A stretch of DNA of 42,236 nt from an uncultured Alistipes sp. GTDB lineage: Bacteria; Bacteroidota; Bacteroidia; Bacteroidales; Rikenellaceae. Shown here one piece after another: positions 7,513 through 15,692 of this stretch. Below the pieces are notes generated by a model. It saw nothing but the letters and a program-made list of their open reading frames with translations, ran no database searches and was not told the DNA's origin. The stretch's first letter is position 1, and each line of letters begins with the position of its first letter. The stretch is from contig CALUMM010000019.1 of assembly GCA_944321755.1 (NCBI GenBank), positions 1 through 42,236 on the forward strand. Direction: 5' to 3'. A program made the position numbers and the translations under genes.

Positions 7513-9360
7513 ATGATTGACAAATTGATGCCCAGTTTGAAGCGGGCCGTGTGCCTGCTTTTTCCCACCGCCGCTCTGTTGTCGGCGATGCCGGGTCTGG
7601 CCCAGTGGCGGCCGGCCGGCGAGCGGATCCGCACGGCGTGGAGCGAACAGCTCGACCCGGAGCACGTGTTGCCGGAGTATCCGCGGCCGCAGCTGGTCCG
7701 CGGCGATTGGCAGAACCTGAACGGACTCTGGAACTACGCCATCCTGCCGCTGGGCGAGCAGCCTGCGGCGTGGGAGGGTGAGATTCTGGTTCCGTTTGCC
7801 GTGGAGTCGTCGCTCTCGGGGGTCGGGCGCCGGGTGGGTGCCGACCGGGAGCTGTGGTACGAGCGCACGTTTGCGGTTTCGCCGAAATGGTCCGGGAAGC
7901 GGGTGCTGCTCCACTTCGGGGCTGTGGACTGGCGGGCCGACGTGTGGGTCAACGGCGTGAGCGTCGGGACGCATACGGGCGGCTTCACCCCCTTCGAATT
8001 CGACATCACCGAGGCGCTGAAAAAGGGCGGCAACACGTTGCGGGTCCGGGTCTGGGACCCCACGGACGAAGGACCCCAGCCGCGCGGCAAGCAGGTCAAC
8101 AACCCCGAGGGGATCTGGTATACGCCGGTGACGGGCATCTGGCAGACGGTGTGGCTCGAAGCGGTTCCGCAGCAGTATGTGCGCGGCGTGAAGACGACGC
8201 CCGACCTCGACCGGAAGCTCTTCCGGGTCGAGACCGATCTTTGCGGGGCGCAGCCCGGCGACCGGGTGGTGGTCCGGCTTTTCGACGGGGGGACCGCGGT
8301 TGCTGAGACGGAGGCGCTGAGCGGCGCTCCGGCGGAACTCTACCTCCCGGAACCGAAACTCTGGAGCCCCGATTCGCCGTTCCTTTACGATATGAGCATT
8401 GCGCTGGTGCGCGACGGCCGCACGCTGGACGAGGTCCGGAGCTATGCGGCGATGCGTAAGTTCTCGACGGGCCGCGACCGTTCGGGCGTCATGCGCCTGC
8501 TGCTCAACAACCGTCCGCTGTTCCAGTTCGGGCCGCTGGACCAGGGCTGGTGGCCCGACGGCCTCTATACGGCGCCGACGGACGAGGCACTGGCCTTCGA
8601 CGTGGTGAAGACCAAGGAGTTGGGCTACAACATGATCCGCAAGCACATCAAGGTGGAACCGGCCCGCTGGTACTGGCATTGCGACCGCCTGGGGATGATT
8701 GTCTGGCAGGACATGCCGAGCGGCGACCAGGCCGACCGGATGCCGCAATGGCAGAACAAGCGTTACTTCACGGGTGAGGAGAAGCACCGTTCGGCGCTTT
8801 CGGAGCAGTATTACCGCAAGGAGTGGCGGGAGATCATCGACTGCCTCTATCCGTTCCCGTCGATCGGCGTATGGGTTCCCTTCAACGAGGCGTGGGGACA
8901 GTTCAAGACCGTCGAGATTGCCGAATGGACCAAGGCCTACGATCCCTCGCGGCTGGTGAACCCGGCCAGCGGCGGCAACCACTACCTGACGGGCGATCTG
9001 CTCGACCTGCACAACTATCCGGCCCCGGAGCTTTATCTCTATGACCACAACCGCCCCACGGTGCTGGGCGAATACGGCGGCATCGGGTTGGTGCTGGAGG
9101 ATCACCTGTGGGAGCCCGACCGGAACTGGGGCTACGTGCGTTTCGACACCCCGAAGGCCGTGACCGACGAATACGAGCGTTATGCGGAGATCCTTTCGAG
9201 ACTCATTCCGAACGGCTTCTCGGCGGCGGTCTACACGCAGACGACCGACGTGGAGATCGAGGTCAACGGCCTGATGACCTACGACCGCAAGGTGATGAAG
9301 GTGGAGCCCGAGCGGATCCGGGCGATCAATACGCGGATCTGCCATTCGCTCGACGAATAA
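7513..9360 (+). CDS. Exported glycoside hydrolase family 2 enzyme (beta-galactosidase/mannosidase-like)
   Basis: 615-residue secreted retaining beta-glycosidase. A type I signal peptide ends near SAMPGLA/Q (residue 30), so the product is probably periplasmic. A jelly-roll sugar-binding domain spans about 60-215 (GLWNYAILP, DWRADVWVNGVSVG, GIWYTPVTGIWQTVWLE). An immunoglobulin-like domain (about 220-310) and a TIM barrel follow. The predicted acid/base is E459 in VPFNEAWG and the nucleophile E520 in VLGEYGGIG. The protein is shorter than LacZ and lacks its C-terminal domains. Substrate (beta-galactoside, beta-mannoside or beta-glucuronide) cannot be fixed. An AmpG-like MFS transporter lies downstream on the same strand but has its own promoter. 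It may assist the neighbouring mannan locus. Confidence 0.88.
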   Translation: MIDKLMPSLKRAVCLLFPTAALLSAMPGLAQWRPAGERIRTAWSEQLDPEHVLPEYPRPQLVRGDWQNLNGLWNYAILPLGEQPAAWEGEILVPFAVESSLSGVGRRVGADRELWYERTFAVSPKWSGKRVLLHFGAVDWRADVWVNGVSVGTHTGGFTPFEFDITEALKKGGNTLRVRVWDPTDEGPQPRGKQVNNPEGIWYTPVTGIWQTVWLEAVPQQYVRGVKTTPDLDRKLFRVETDLCGAQPGDRVVVRLFDGGTAVAETEALSGAPAELYLPEPKLWSPDSPFLYDMSIALVRDGRTLDEVRSYAAMRKFSTGRDRSGVMRLLLNNRPLFQFGPLDQGWWPDGLYTAPTDEALAFDVVKTKELGYNMIRKHIKVEPARWYWHCDRLGMIVWQDMPSGDQADRMPQWQNKRYFTGEEKHRSALSEQYYRKEWREIIDCLYPFPSIGVWVPFNEAWGQFKTVEIAEWTKAYDPSRLVNPASGGNHYLTGDLLDLHNYPAPELYLYDHNRPTVLGEYGGIGLVLEDHLWEPDRNWGYVRFDTPKAVTDEYERYAEILSRLIPNGFSAAVYTQTTDVEIEVNGLMTYDRKVMKVEPERIRAINTRICHSLDE

Positions 9361-9381
9361 GGGTAGAAGCGACCGCTTCGG

Positions 9382-9420
9382 AAAACGACGGCCCGGAACA
9401 ACGCTCCGGACCGTCGTTTT
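9382..9420 (+). terminator. Intrinsic terminator after GH2
   Basis: Stem 9382-9397 pairs with 9405-9420 (16 positions, one mismatch), ending in TTTT. It lies 21 bases past the stop. The A-tract on the other side would give T residues on the minus strand too. Confidence 0.75.
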
Positions 9421-9495
9421 CGCTGTTTTTCAAGGGTTGTGGAGGGCCTTCGGGCCGATCCGGCACCGGGACTTCCGGGAATTCGGATGCCGGGT

Positions 9496-9526
9496 TTTGA
9501 CCGAACGCGGTTTTTTGCTACTTTTG
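9496..9526 (+). promoter_or_regulatory. Bacteroidota-type promoter of the MFS gene
   Basis: TTTG (9496-9499) and TACTTTTG (9519-9526) are separated by 19 bases, an exact consensus arrangement. The start codon is 31 bases past the -7 element. Confidence 0.8.
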
Positions 9527-9557
9527 CAGACAAATCTACGACCGGACCGAGAATCCT

Positions 9558-10844
9558 ATGACTTCAAAGAAAATTTCCCCGCTTGCGTGGGTCCCGACGG
9601 CCTACTTTGCGATGGGACTGCCGTTCATCATGCTCAACCTGGTAGCCCCGATCATGTTCAACGACTTCGGCATCAGCGATACGCAGGTGGCGTTCTGGAC
9701 CTCGCTTCTGATCCTTCCGTGGTCGCTCAAACCCTTCTGGAGCCCGTTGCTGGAGATGTTCCGCACGAAGAAGTTCTTCGTTGTGACGACGCAGCTTCTT
9801 TCGGGCGTCTCGCTGGCCCTGGTGGCCATGACGCTGCCCCTTCCGAATTTCTTCCCGTATGCGGTGGCGATCATGGCGGTGCTGGCCTTCAGCGGCTCGA
9901 CGCACGACATCGCGCTCGACGGGCTCTATATCCAGGAGCTCTCGAAGACCCAGCAGGCGCAGTATATCGGCTGGCAGGGGGCCTTCTACAACATCGCCAA
10001 GGTGACGGCGATGGGCGGGCTGGTTTACCTGGCGGGGGTTCTGGAGACGCACGTCGGGGTTCTCTACGCCTGGATGATCATCATGGGGGCGAGCGGGGCG
10101 CTGTTGTTCCTGCTGGGTCTCTACCATGCGCGGATCCTGCCTTCGGGGGGCTCGGCCACGGCACAGGCCGGCAGCAACCTCCGCGAGACGATGCGCGAAA
10201 CGTGGTCGGTCTTCCGGCTCTTCTTCCAGAAACGCTTCATCTGGATCTACATCGCGTGGATCTTCTTCTACCGGTTTGCCGAGGGGCTGGTCATCAAGAT
10301 CGTGCCGCTGTTCCTCAAGGCTCCGCTTGCCGATCAGGGTCTTGCCCTGACCAAAAACCAGATCGGCATCTACTACGGTACGGTGGGCGTGGCGGCTTTC
10401 GTCATCGGTTCGATCCTCGGGGGTTACTTCATCTCGTGGCGCGGATTGCGGAAATCGATCTTCCCGCTGTGCTGCATCTTCAACGTGCCGTTTGCGGTCT
10501 ACGCGCTTCTGGCGTGGCTGCAGCCCGGGAATCCGGTGCTGGTCTGCGCGGCGATCGTCTTCGAGTATTTCAGCTACGGATTCGGATACGTCGGTCTGAC
10601 GCTCTTCATCATGCAACAGGTGGCGCCGGGCAAGCACCAGATGGCCCATTACGCCTTCGGGACGTCGCTGGCGAACCTCGGCGTGATGCTCCCGGGCATG
10701 ATCAGCGGTGCGATCAGCGACTCGATCGGCTACCAGTCCTTCTTCCTGTGGTCGCTGCTGGCCACGATCCCGGCCTTCCTGCTGACCTGGAAACTCCCCT
10801 TCTCGTACGATTCCGAGGGCAAACCGATTTCGAAAGGGGCCTGA
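9558..10844 (+). CDS. MFS transporter, AmpG/SLC33-like
   Basis: 428-residue inner-membrane transporter with about 12 predicted membrane segments. The first helix (VPTAYFAMGLPFIMLNLV), the loop LPWSLKPFWSPLLEMF and the helix containing FSGSTHDIALDGLYI resemble the AmpG-type (muropeptide permease/acetyl-CoA transporter) branch of the major facilitator superfamily. In that branch a G-x-T-x-D-I-x-x-D motif marks helix 4-5. It probably carries an oligosaccharide or amino-sugar-containing compound inward with protons; the substrate is an inference. It has its own promoter and terminator and lies between the GH2 gene and the convergent end of the polysaccharide locus. Confidence 0.8.
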   Translation: MTSKKISPLAWVPTAYFAMGLPFIMLNLVAPIMFNDFGISDTQVAFWTSLLILPWSLKPFWSPLLEMFRTKKFFVVTTQLLSGVSLALVAMTLPLPNFFPYAVAIMAVLAFSGSTHDIALDGLYIQELSKTQQAQYIGWQGAFYNIAKVTAMGGLVYLAGVLETHVGVLYAWMIIMGASGALLFLLGLYHARILPSGGSATAQAGSNLRETMRETWSVFRLFFQKRFIWIYIAWIFFYRFAEGLVIKIVPLFLKAPLADQGLALTKNQIGIYYGTVGVAAFVIGSILGGYFISWRGLRKSIFPLCCIFNVPFAVYALLAWLQPGNPVLVCAAIVFEYFSYGFGYVGLTLFIMQQVAPGKHQMAHYAFGTSLANLGVMLPGMISGAISDSIGYQSFFLWSLLATIPAFLLTWKLPFSYDSEGKPISKGA

Positions 10845-10878
10845 CCAAAGGGTCTGACCGGTCGGAGGTATATGGAAA

Positions 10879-10913
10879 ACGGCGGTCCGGAGAGATTCCG
10901 GACCGCCGTCTGT
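10879..10913. terminator. Bidirectional terminator between the MFS gene and the mannan locus
   Basis: A 13-bp perfect stem (10879-10891 with 10897-10909) is flanked by GGAAAAC on the left and CTGTTTTC on the right, so it gives T-runs in both directions. It serves the MFS gene (plus) and the last gene of the polysaccharide locus (minus). Confidence 0.8.
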
Positions 10914-10932
10914 TTTCGGGCGGAGGGGCCGC

Positions 10933-13452
10933 CTATCGGTCGAGTTTTCCTTCGAGCATCTTGATGAAGTATCCTCCGACGACGGAACGGGCCTGGAATC
11001 CCACCTGCCGCGGGGTGTCGGTGTAGACCCAGTCGGACATCGGGACGCGGTCGGTGGTCTCGTTCATGAAGCGGTAGACGGGCTCGATGAACTGCTCGAA
11101 TTCGCCGGGCGTATCCGAGAGGGTGGCGGTCCACATGATCCAGTCGGTCTTGGTGTAGGTCCGGCGGTTGTCGAGCGGGAGTCCGTAGGTGTTCTGCTTC
11201 GTGAGGTAGTAGGCGATTTCGGTCCGGGCGATTTCGGGATCGAAGATGCCGAGTCCGAGCAGTTTGTCCCAGACGAGGTTGTATTTCTGGCTCCAGGTTC
11301 CGGGCTTGTCGAACGTCAGGCGGTAGTGGTCCCCGTCGGCAGCCATCTCCTTCCAGCGTGCGGCCATGTCGCGGGCCGTGGCGAACGACTTGTCGGCCAG
11401 GGTCTGGTCGCCGAGCATTTCGGCCAGCATTCCGTAGGAGGCGATGCCCATGATGGCCTTGATGGAGAGGTTCGTATTGTGTGCGAAGTGGCCTGCGAAG
11501 TCGTCCGTGCAGAGCTGGTTGGCGGGGTCGAGTCCGTGTTCGAGGAGGTAGTCCTTCCAGGTGGTCAGCACCTCCCAGTGTTTCCGGGCGTATTCGGCAT
11601 TCCCCTCGACGGCGGCGATGGCGGCCGTCAGCACGAGCATGTTGCCGCTCTCCTCGACGGGCATGTCGCCGCCGTAGGTCTGTCCGTTGGCCAAGGGGTA
11701 GGTTCCGACGTCGTGCGCGGCGAAGGGTTTGGTCCACTTGCCGCTCTCGCTGTAGTAGAAGATGTGGTTGAGCATTCCCTTCACGAGTTCGGGGTTGTAG
11801 AGCAGGAAGAGCGGGGCCGAGGGATAGGAGATGTCCACGGTTCCGATCGAACCGTTGGAGAAGTTCTCCTTGGAGAACCACAGCAGCTCGCCCTGGGGCG
11901 ACTCCACGAGTTTGTGTGCGGCGATGGCCTGCCGGTAGGCCAGGGCGCAGAGTTCGGCGTAGGAGCGGCCTCCGGCCTCTTCCGTGGCCTGCATCATCTC
12001 GCGGTCGAAGGCCTCGCAGCGGTCGAGCGTTGCGTTGTAGGTATCGGCGGCGGCCTTCAGTTCGCGGCGGATGTCGTTTTCGCCCGTGCGGTTCCAGTAG
12101 GGCCGGAGGTTCTCGCCGAAGTACTGGATCGAATAGAGGTCGTCGTATCCGAGCAGAACGTAGTCGCAGACGGCCTCCGCGCCGACCTTTCCGAGGTCAT
12201 TGGCATAGGCCAGGGCGACGGGCTCCCTGAGCATGTTTTCGGTCCGGATGCTCTGTTGGCTTTCGGGAAGGGTTCCCGAGGCGGTGAATGCCTCCTTCGA
12301 GTCGTAGTAGTCTGCCAGGGCGATCTTTCCCTTGCCCGAAGGGGTTGCGAGGTAGAAGTATCCCCAGTCGATGCGGACGTTGTCGCCCTTTTTGCCGAGG
12401 ATGTTCTGCTCGACGGTTCCCGTGCGCACGAAGTCGATGCCCTCCCCGCTTCCGGTTTCGGAGACGACGGGCTGGCTCAGGTCGTCGACGGCAAACTGCG
12501 GCGTGGCTTCGAGGTAGAGTTGTACGTCATGCTCGGCCTCATCGACGGCGCGGACCTGCCAGGTGAGGTAGTTTACCGGCCGTGTGAGCAGGGCGAGGTC
12601 GTCCATCAGGAGCGGGGCGGTGAAGATCACCTCGACCTCGACCCCTCCGCAGAGGAACGTGTAGACGGTCCGGGTGGGGAGTACGCTGACGGACTTCTGC
12701 TCGGCGGCCAGTCCGAAACCTTCGTAGGGGATTTTGCGGAAGAGCCCGAAATCGACGTAGGCGCCGCCTACGGTGTTGTGGCAGTGTGCGGCGATGGTGA
12801 CCGTTCCGGGTTTGAGCGTGGCGGCGGCTTCGGCCGGGAGCGGTTTGCGGATGTAGCTCTCCCAGGTGTTGCCGGTATTGGCGACCTCGACGCCGTTGAC
12901 GTAGAGTTCGAAGACGTCGTCGTGCGAATATTCGAGGAGGAGATCCTCGGCCGAGAGGTCGCGGTCGAGCTGGAAGGTGCGGCGCACCCAGATGTCGCGG
13001 TTGTCGCCCTGCCATTCGGTTCCGATTTTGGGCATTTCGGGCGATCCGAAGGCTCCGGGACCGGTTTGCCAGGCGGAGTCGTCGTAATCGGGCGAGGTCC
13101 AGGCTCCGGCGGGTTTGCGGTCGATGACGTAACGGGCCGACCAGGGTTCCAGGGCGATGGTCGGGAGGATGGTTTCGAGTTTCGGGTTTTCGAGTCCGAT
13201 GATCCGGTAGGTGGTTCCGTCGACGCGGATGGCACCGGTCAGGGGCTGGTCCTTGCCGGTCCAGTGTCGGGTGGGGGATTCGTTGAGGCGGTCGGTGGCG
13301 GACCACACCGAGAAGTAGGGGTCCACGGTGACGAGCGGCACGGCGGAGGGCCGCACGGCGGTCGAAAGCGAGGTGTCGGTGCGTTCGACGGAGTTCGCAC
13401 AGGCGGCCATGGCCGCCGAGGCGGCGCAGAGAGCGAGTTTTTTGAGATACAT
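10933..13452 (-). CDS. DUF4965/DUF5127/DUF1793 'glutaminase-like' lipoprotein
   Basis: 839-residue exported lipoprotein. The signal peptide ends in a lipobox (MAAC, C18 counted from ATG 13452). An N-terminal DUF4964-like segment (SAVPLVTVDPYFSVWSATDR) is followed by a jelly-roll insertion at about 95-240 (ARYVIDRKPAGAW to ELYVNGVEVANTG), similar to GH2 sugar-binding modules. Then come DUF5127, DUF4965 and an alpha/alpha-barrel DUF1793 region (SYAELCALAYRQAIAAHKLV onward). Such proteins are annotated as glutaminases after fungal GtaA, but in Bacteroidota they are frequent in glycan loci and a carbohydrate role is plausible. It is the last gene of the GH97 transcript, 93 bases after the GH97 stop; that gap holds a weak CCCCGG/CCGGGG hairpin. 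An in-frame ATG at 13482 would bury the signal peptide and is rejected. Confidence 0.8.
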   Translation of the reverse strand: MYLKKLALCAASAAMAACANSVERTDTSLSTAVRPSAVPLVTVDPYFSVWSATDRLNESPTRHWTGKDQPLTGAIRVDGTTYRIIGLENPKLETILPTIALEPWSARYVIDRKPAGAWTSPDYDDSAWQTGPGAFGSPEMPKIGTEWQGDNRDIWVRRTFQLDRDLSAEDLLLEYSHDDVFELYVNGVEVANTGNTWESYIRKPLPAEAAATLKPGTVTIAAHCHNTVGGAYVDFGLFRKIPYEGFGLAAEQKSVSVLPTRTVYTFLCGGVEVEVIFTAPLLMDDLALLTRPVNYLTWQVRAVDEAEHDVQLYLEATPQFAVDDLSQPVVSETGSGEGIDFVRTGTVEQNILGKKGDNVRIDWGYFYLATPSGKGKIALADYYDSKEAFTASGTLPESQQSIRTENMLREPVALAYANDLGKVGAEAVCDYVLLGYDDLYSIQYFGENLRPYWNRTGENDIRRELKAAADTYNATLDRCEAFDREMMQATEEAGGRSYAELCALAYRQAIAAHKLVESPQGELLWFSKENFSNGSIGTVDISYPSAPLFLLYNPELVKGMLNHIFYYSESGKWTKPFAAHDVGTYPLANGQTYGGDMPVEESGNMLVLTAAIAAVEGNAEYARKHWEVLTTWKDYLLEHGLDPANQLCTDDFAGHFAHNTNLSIKAIMGIASYGMLAEMLGDQTLADKSFATARDMAARWKEMAADGDHYRLTFDKPGTWSQKYNLVWDKLLGLGIFDPEIARTEIAYYLTKQNTYGLPLDNRRTYTKTDWIMWTATLSDTPGEFEQFIEPVYRFMNETTDRVPMSDWVYTDTPRQVGFQARSVVGGYFIKMLEGKLDR

Positions 13453-13545
13453 GGTGTTTATTTTGGTTTTTTGAAGATTCAAGATCTCTTGCCCCGGCGG
13501 TCGGCATCGCCCCGGGGATTACCATATCGATTCGGAATCGGTTGT

Positions 13546-15540
13546 TTACTCTTGAACGGGTTCGAACGTGACGGCACAACCACCGGCGGGCGCCATTTCG
13601 ATCCGCAGCGAGTCGGCAGCCGTAACCCGGCGCTCTTCGATGCGATAGGCGGTGCGGAGCGTGGATGACGGGTCGTCGGCGTAGATGCGGGCCGTGTAGG
13701 TGACGCCGGGTTTGAGGAATCCGAGGGGTTGTTCCAGCGTGCGGGCTTCGGCGTTGGTTCCGGCCCCGAGGAAGAAACGCTCTCCGGCGCGACGTGCCAC
13801 GACAATGTAATCGCCGATTTCGCCCTGCAGGGCTTCGGACCAGTCGCAGTCGGCGTCGAAGTCGCGGAAGAACCGGAAGGCCGGATGCCCTTCGTAGTTC
13901 TCGATCAGGTCGGCGGCCATCTGCAGCGGCGAGTAGATGATCACCCAGTTTGCGATCTGGCGGGCCAGGGTGGTTTTGATCGAGCAGTGGGTGTTGTCAC
14001 CGTTCCACTGGATGCGGCCCGGATCGGCCTTGGCGCGGTCGTAGTAGATGTCGAAGATGCCGGGGGTGTAGTCCATCGGGCCGCTCAGCAGCCGCACGAA
14101 GGGCAGCGTGCAGAGATACTCCGCGGAGTTGCCTTCGGACCAGGCGTTCCACTCCATGCCGCGGGCCCCCTCACGGGTCATCATGTTGGGCCACGTGCGG
14201 CGGATGCCGGTCTCCTTGATCGGTTCGTGGACGTCGAGCATGATGTGGTACTTGGCTGCGAGTTCCACGACGCGCTGGTAGTGCTGCACGCCGTACTGCG
14301 AGTGGTGGGAGTATCCGCCCTTGAAACCTCCGGCGTAACCCGTCTTGAGGGTGTGGATGCCCAGTTCGGCGTAGCGCTGCATGGCCTGCTCCATGTGGGC
14401 CTCGTAGTCGGGGATGTTGCCGCCGGTTTCGTTGTGCATCCAGAGTTCGACGCCCTTTTCGGCGGCGTAGCGGGCGATGCGCTCCAGATCGAAGTCGGCA
14501 TAGGGCTCCACGTAGTCGAACTGCTGGTTCCCGCCCCAGTTCTCCCATCCGCGGTTCCAGCCCTCGAACAGCACGCCCTGAATGTCGTTCGCGGCGGCGA
14601 AGTCGATGTGCCGGATTGCGTTTTCGGTCGTGGCACCGTGGCGCGGTCCCATGGTCCAGACCTGCGTTCCGAGGTGCATTCCCCACCAGACCCCGACATA
14701 CTTCTGGGGTCGGATCCACGAGGTGTCGGCGATCTTCGAGGGTTCGTTGAGGTTGAGGATCAGCGACGAGTTGATCAGTCCGACGGCCCGGTCTGCGATC
14801 TGCAGCGTGCGCCACGGCGTGGTGAACGATCCCGCGAGGCGGGCCTTCACGCCGTCGGGCAGCGGGGCCAGCTCGGCCTTGAATGCGAGTGAATCCTGCC
14901 GCAGCAGGTGCATTTCGGGATAGTCGTAGAGGGCCGCTTCGTGGATTGAGCCGTAGCGGTCGCCGACGCGGAAGGTGAAGGGGGTGTTGGCGCGTTCGAC
15001 GGCCGAGACGGGCTGCTCGCGGTAGGGGAGCTCATAGGTGTCGTAATTCCCGTCGATGCTCCACGAGAGTCCGTCCTGCGCGAACCGGAAGGTCGTATGC
15101 TCGTCGGTCAGCCGCAGCGAATCGGCCGGCGTGTCGTATTCGTACCGGAACCCGACGCCGTCGTCGAAGGCCCGCACCCGCAGCACGAACGTAACCCCTT
15201 CGCTGTTGCGCATCGTCACGGCCATCTCTTCGTGACGGTCGCGGATCACCTTGTTTTCGCCCCAGGGCTGCGTCCAGGTTTCGTCACGCCGGTCGCGGGT
15301 CACGCCGGTGACGGCAAATCCCGAAGCGAGATTCAGGCCGTCGGCTTCGAGTCCGAGTTCCGATGCGGAGATCAGGGTTTTTCCGTCGACATCGATCTGC
15401 AGGGCGGGGACTCCGCCGTCACCGATCGAAACCGAGGTGCGGATTCTGCCGTCGGGCGAAGTGACCGAATTGTCGTTCGAGCAGGAGATCAGCGCCATTG
15501 CAGCAGCAGCCGCTGCAAAGCGGAGGAGGTTTTTTTTCAT
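13546..15540 (-). CDS. Glycoside hydrolase family 97 lipoprotein (alpha-glucosidase/alpha-galactosidase family)
   Basis: 664-residue lipoprotein with lipobox LISC (C20). GH97 enzymes hydrolyse alpha-glucosides (SusB type, inverting) or alpha-galactosides (retaining). The N-terminal beta-sandwich begins at SVTSPDGRIRTSVSIGDGG. The TIM barrel contains the family signatures VGVWWGMHLG, GVLFEGWNRGW, HNETGGN, DVHEPIKETGIRRTWPN (about 436-451), GARGMEWNAWS and YSPLQMAADLIENY. I cannot tell the two specificities apart from memory of the active-site loops. It is the first gene after the internal promoter at 15647-15677, followed by the DUF4965 lipoprotein. It would remove alpha-linked Glc or Gal decorations from the locus substrate, or act on an unrelated oligosaccharide. 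Confidence 0.9.
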   Translation of the reverse strand: MKKNLLRFAAAAAAMALISCSNDNSVTSPDGRIRTSVSIGDGGVPALQIDVDGKTLISASELGLEADGLNLASGFAVTGVTRDRRDETWTQPWGENKVIRDRHEEMAVTMRNSEGVTFVLRVRAFDDGVGFRYEYDTPADSLRLTDEHTTFRFAQDGLSWSIDGNYDTYELPYREQPVSAVERANTPFTFRVGDRYGSIHEAALYDYPEMHLLRQDSLAFKAELAPLPDGVKARLAGSFTTPWRTLQIADRAVGLINSSLILNLNEPSKIADTSWIRPQKYVGVWWGMHLGTQVWTMGPRHGATTENAIRHIDFAAANDIQGVLFEGWNRGWENWGGNQQFDYVEPYADFDLERIARYAAEKGVELWMHNETGGNIPDYEAHMEQAMQRYAELGIHTLKTGYAGGFKGGYSHHSQYGVQHYQRVVELAAKYHIMLDVHEPIKETGIRRTWPNMMTREGARGMEWNAWSEGNSAEYLCTLPFVRLLSGPMDYTPGIFDIYYDRAKADPGRIQWNGDNTHCSIKTTLARQIANWVIIYSPLQMAADLIENYEGHPAFRFFRDFDADCDWSEALQGEIGDYIVVARRAGERFFLGAGTNAEARTLEQPLGFLKPGVTYTARIYADDPSSTLRTAYRIEERRVTAADSLRIEMAPAGGCAVTFEPVQE

Positions 15541-15601
15541 CGTGAGACAGGTTGGTGTTTGAGGTTTGGGCTTTCGCCGTTGGTTTCGTGGTTCGACATC
15601 G

Positions 15602-15634
15602 GCGAAGGCCCTCCCTCGCGGGGAGGGCCTTCGC
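15602..15634 (-). other. Perfect 14-bp leader hairpin upstream of GH97
   Basis: Bases 15602-15615 pair perfectly with 15621-15634 around a 5-base loop. It has no T-run on the minus strand, so it is not a classical terminator. It would lie within the first 40 bases of the GH97 transcript, just after the promoter at 15647-15677. It could stabilise the 5' end, or help stop read-through from the GH43 gene. Confidence 0.6.
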
Positions 15635-15646
15635 TCAATATCGCTA

Positions 15647-15677
15647 CAAAGTTAACATTTCGGACGGTTTGTTCAAA
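15647..15677 (-). promoter_or_regulatory. Internal Bacteroidota-type promoter for GH97 and the DUF4965 gene
   Basis: On the minus strand TTTG (15677-15674) and TAACTTTG (15654-15647) are exactly 19 bases apart, matching the consensus. It sits between the GH43 stop (15693) and the GH97 start (15540), giving a leader of about 100 bases. Confidence 0.75.
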
Positions 15678-15692
15678 ATCCGTCCGGAGTTC

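Noticed and set aside
11326-13668. 780-codon open frame on the plus strand opposite the DUF4965 gene
   Set aside because: It has no recognisable domain and is Gly/Val/Asp-rich in the manner of antisense frames in GC-rich DNA. The minus-strand protein has a clear signal peptide and domains.
15602-15634. Classical rho-independent terminator of the GH43 gene
   Set aside because: No T-run follows the stem on the minus strand, and the promoter lies before the stem, so it was recorded as a leader hairpin instead.
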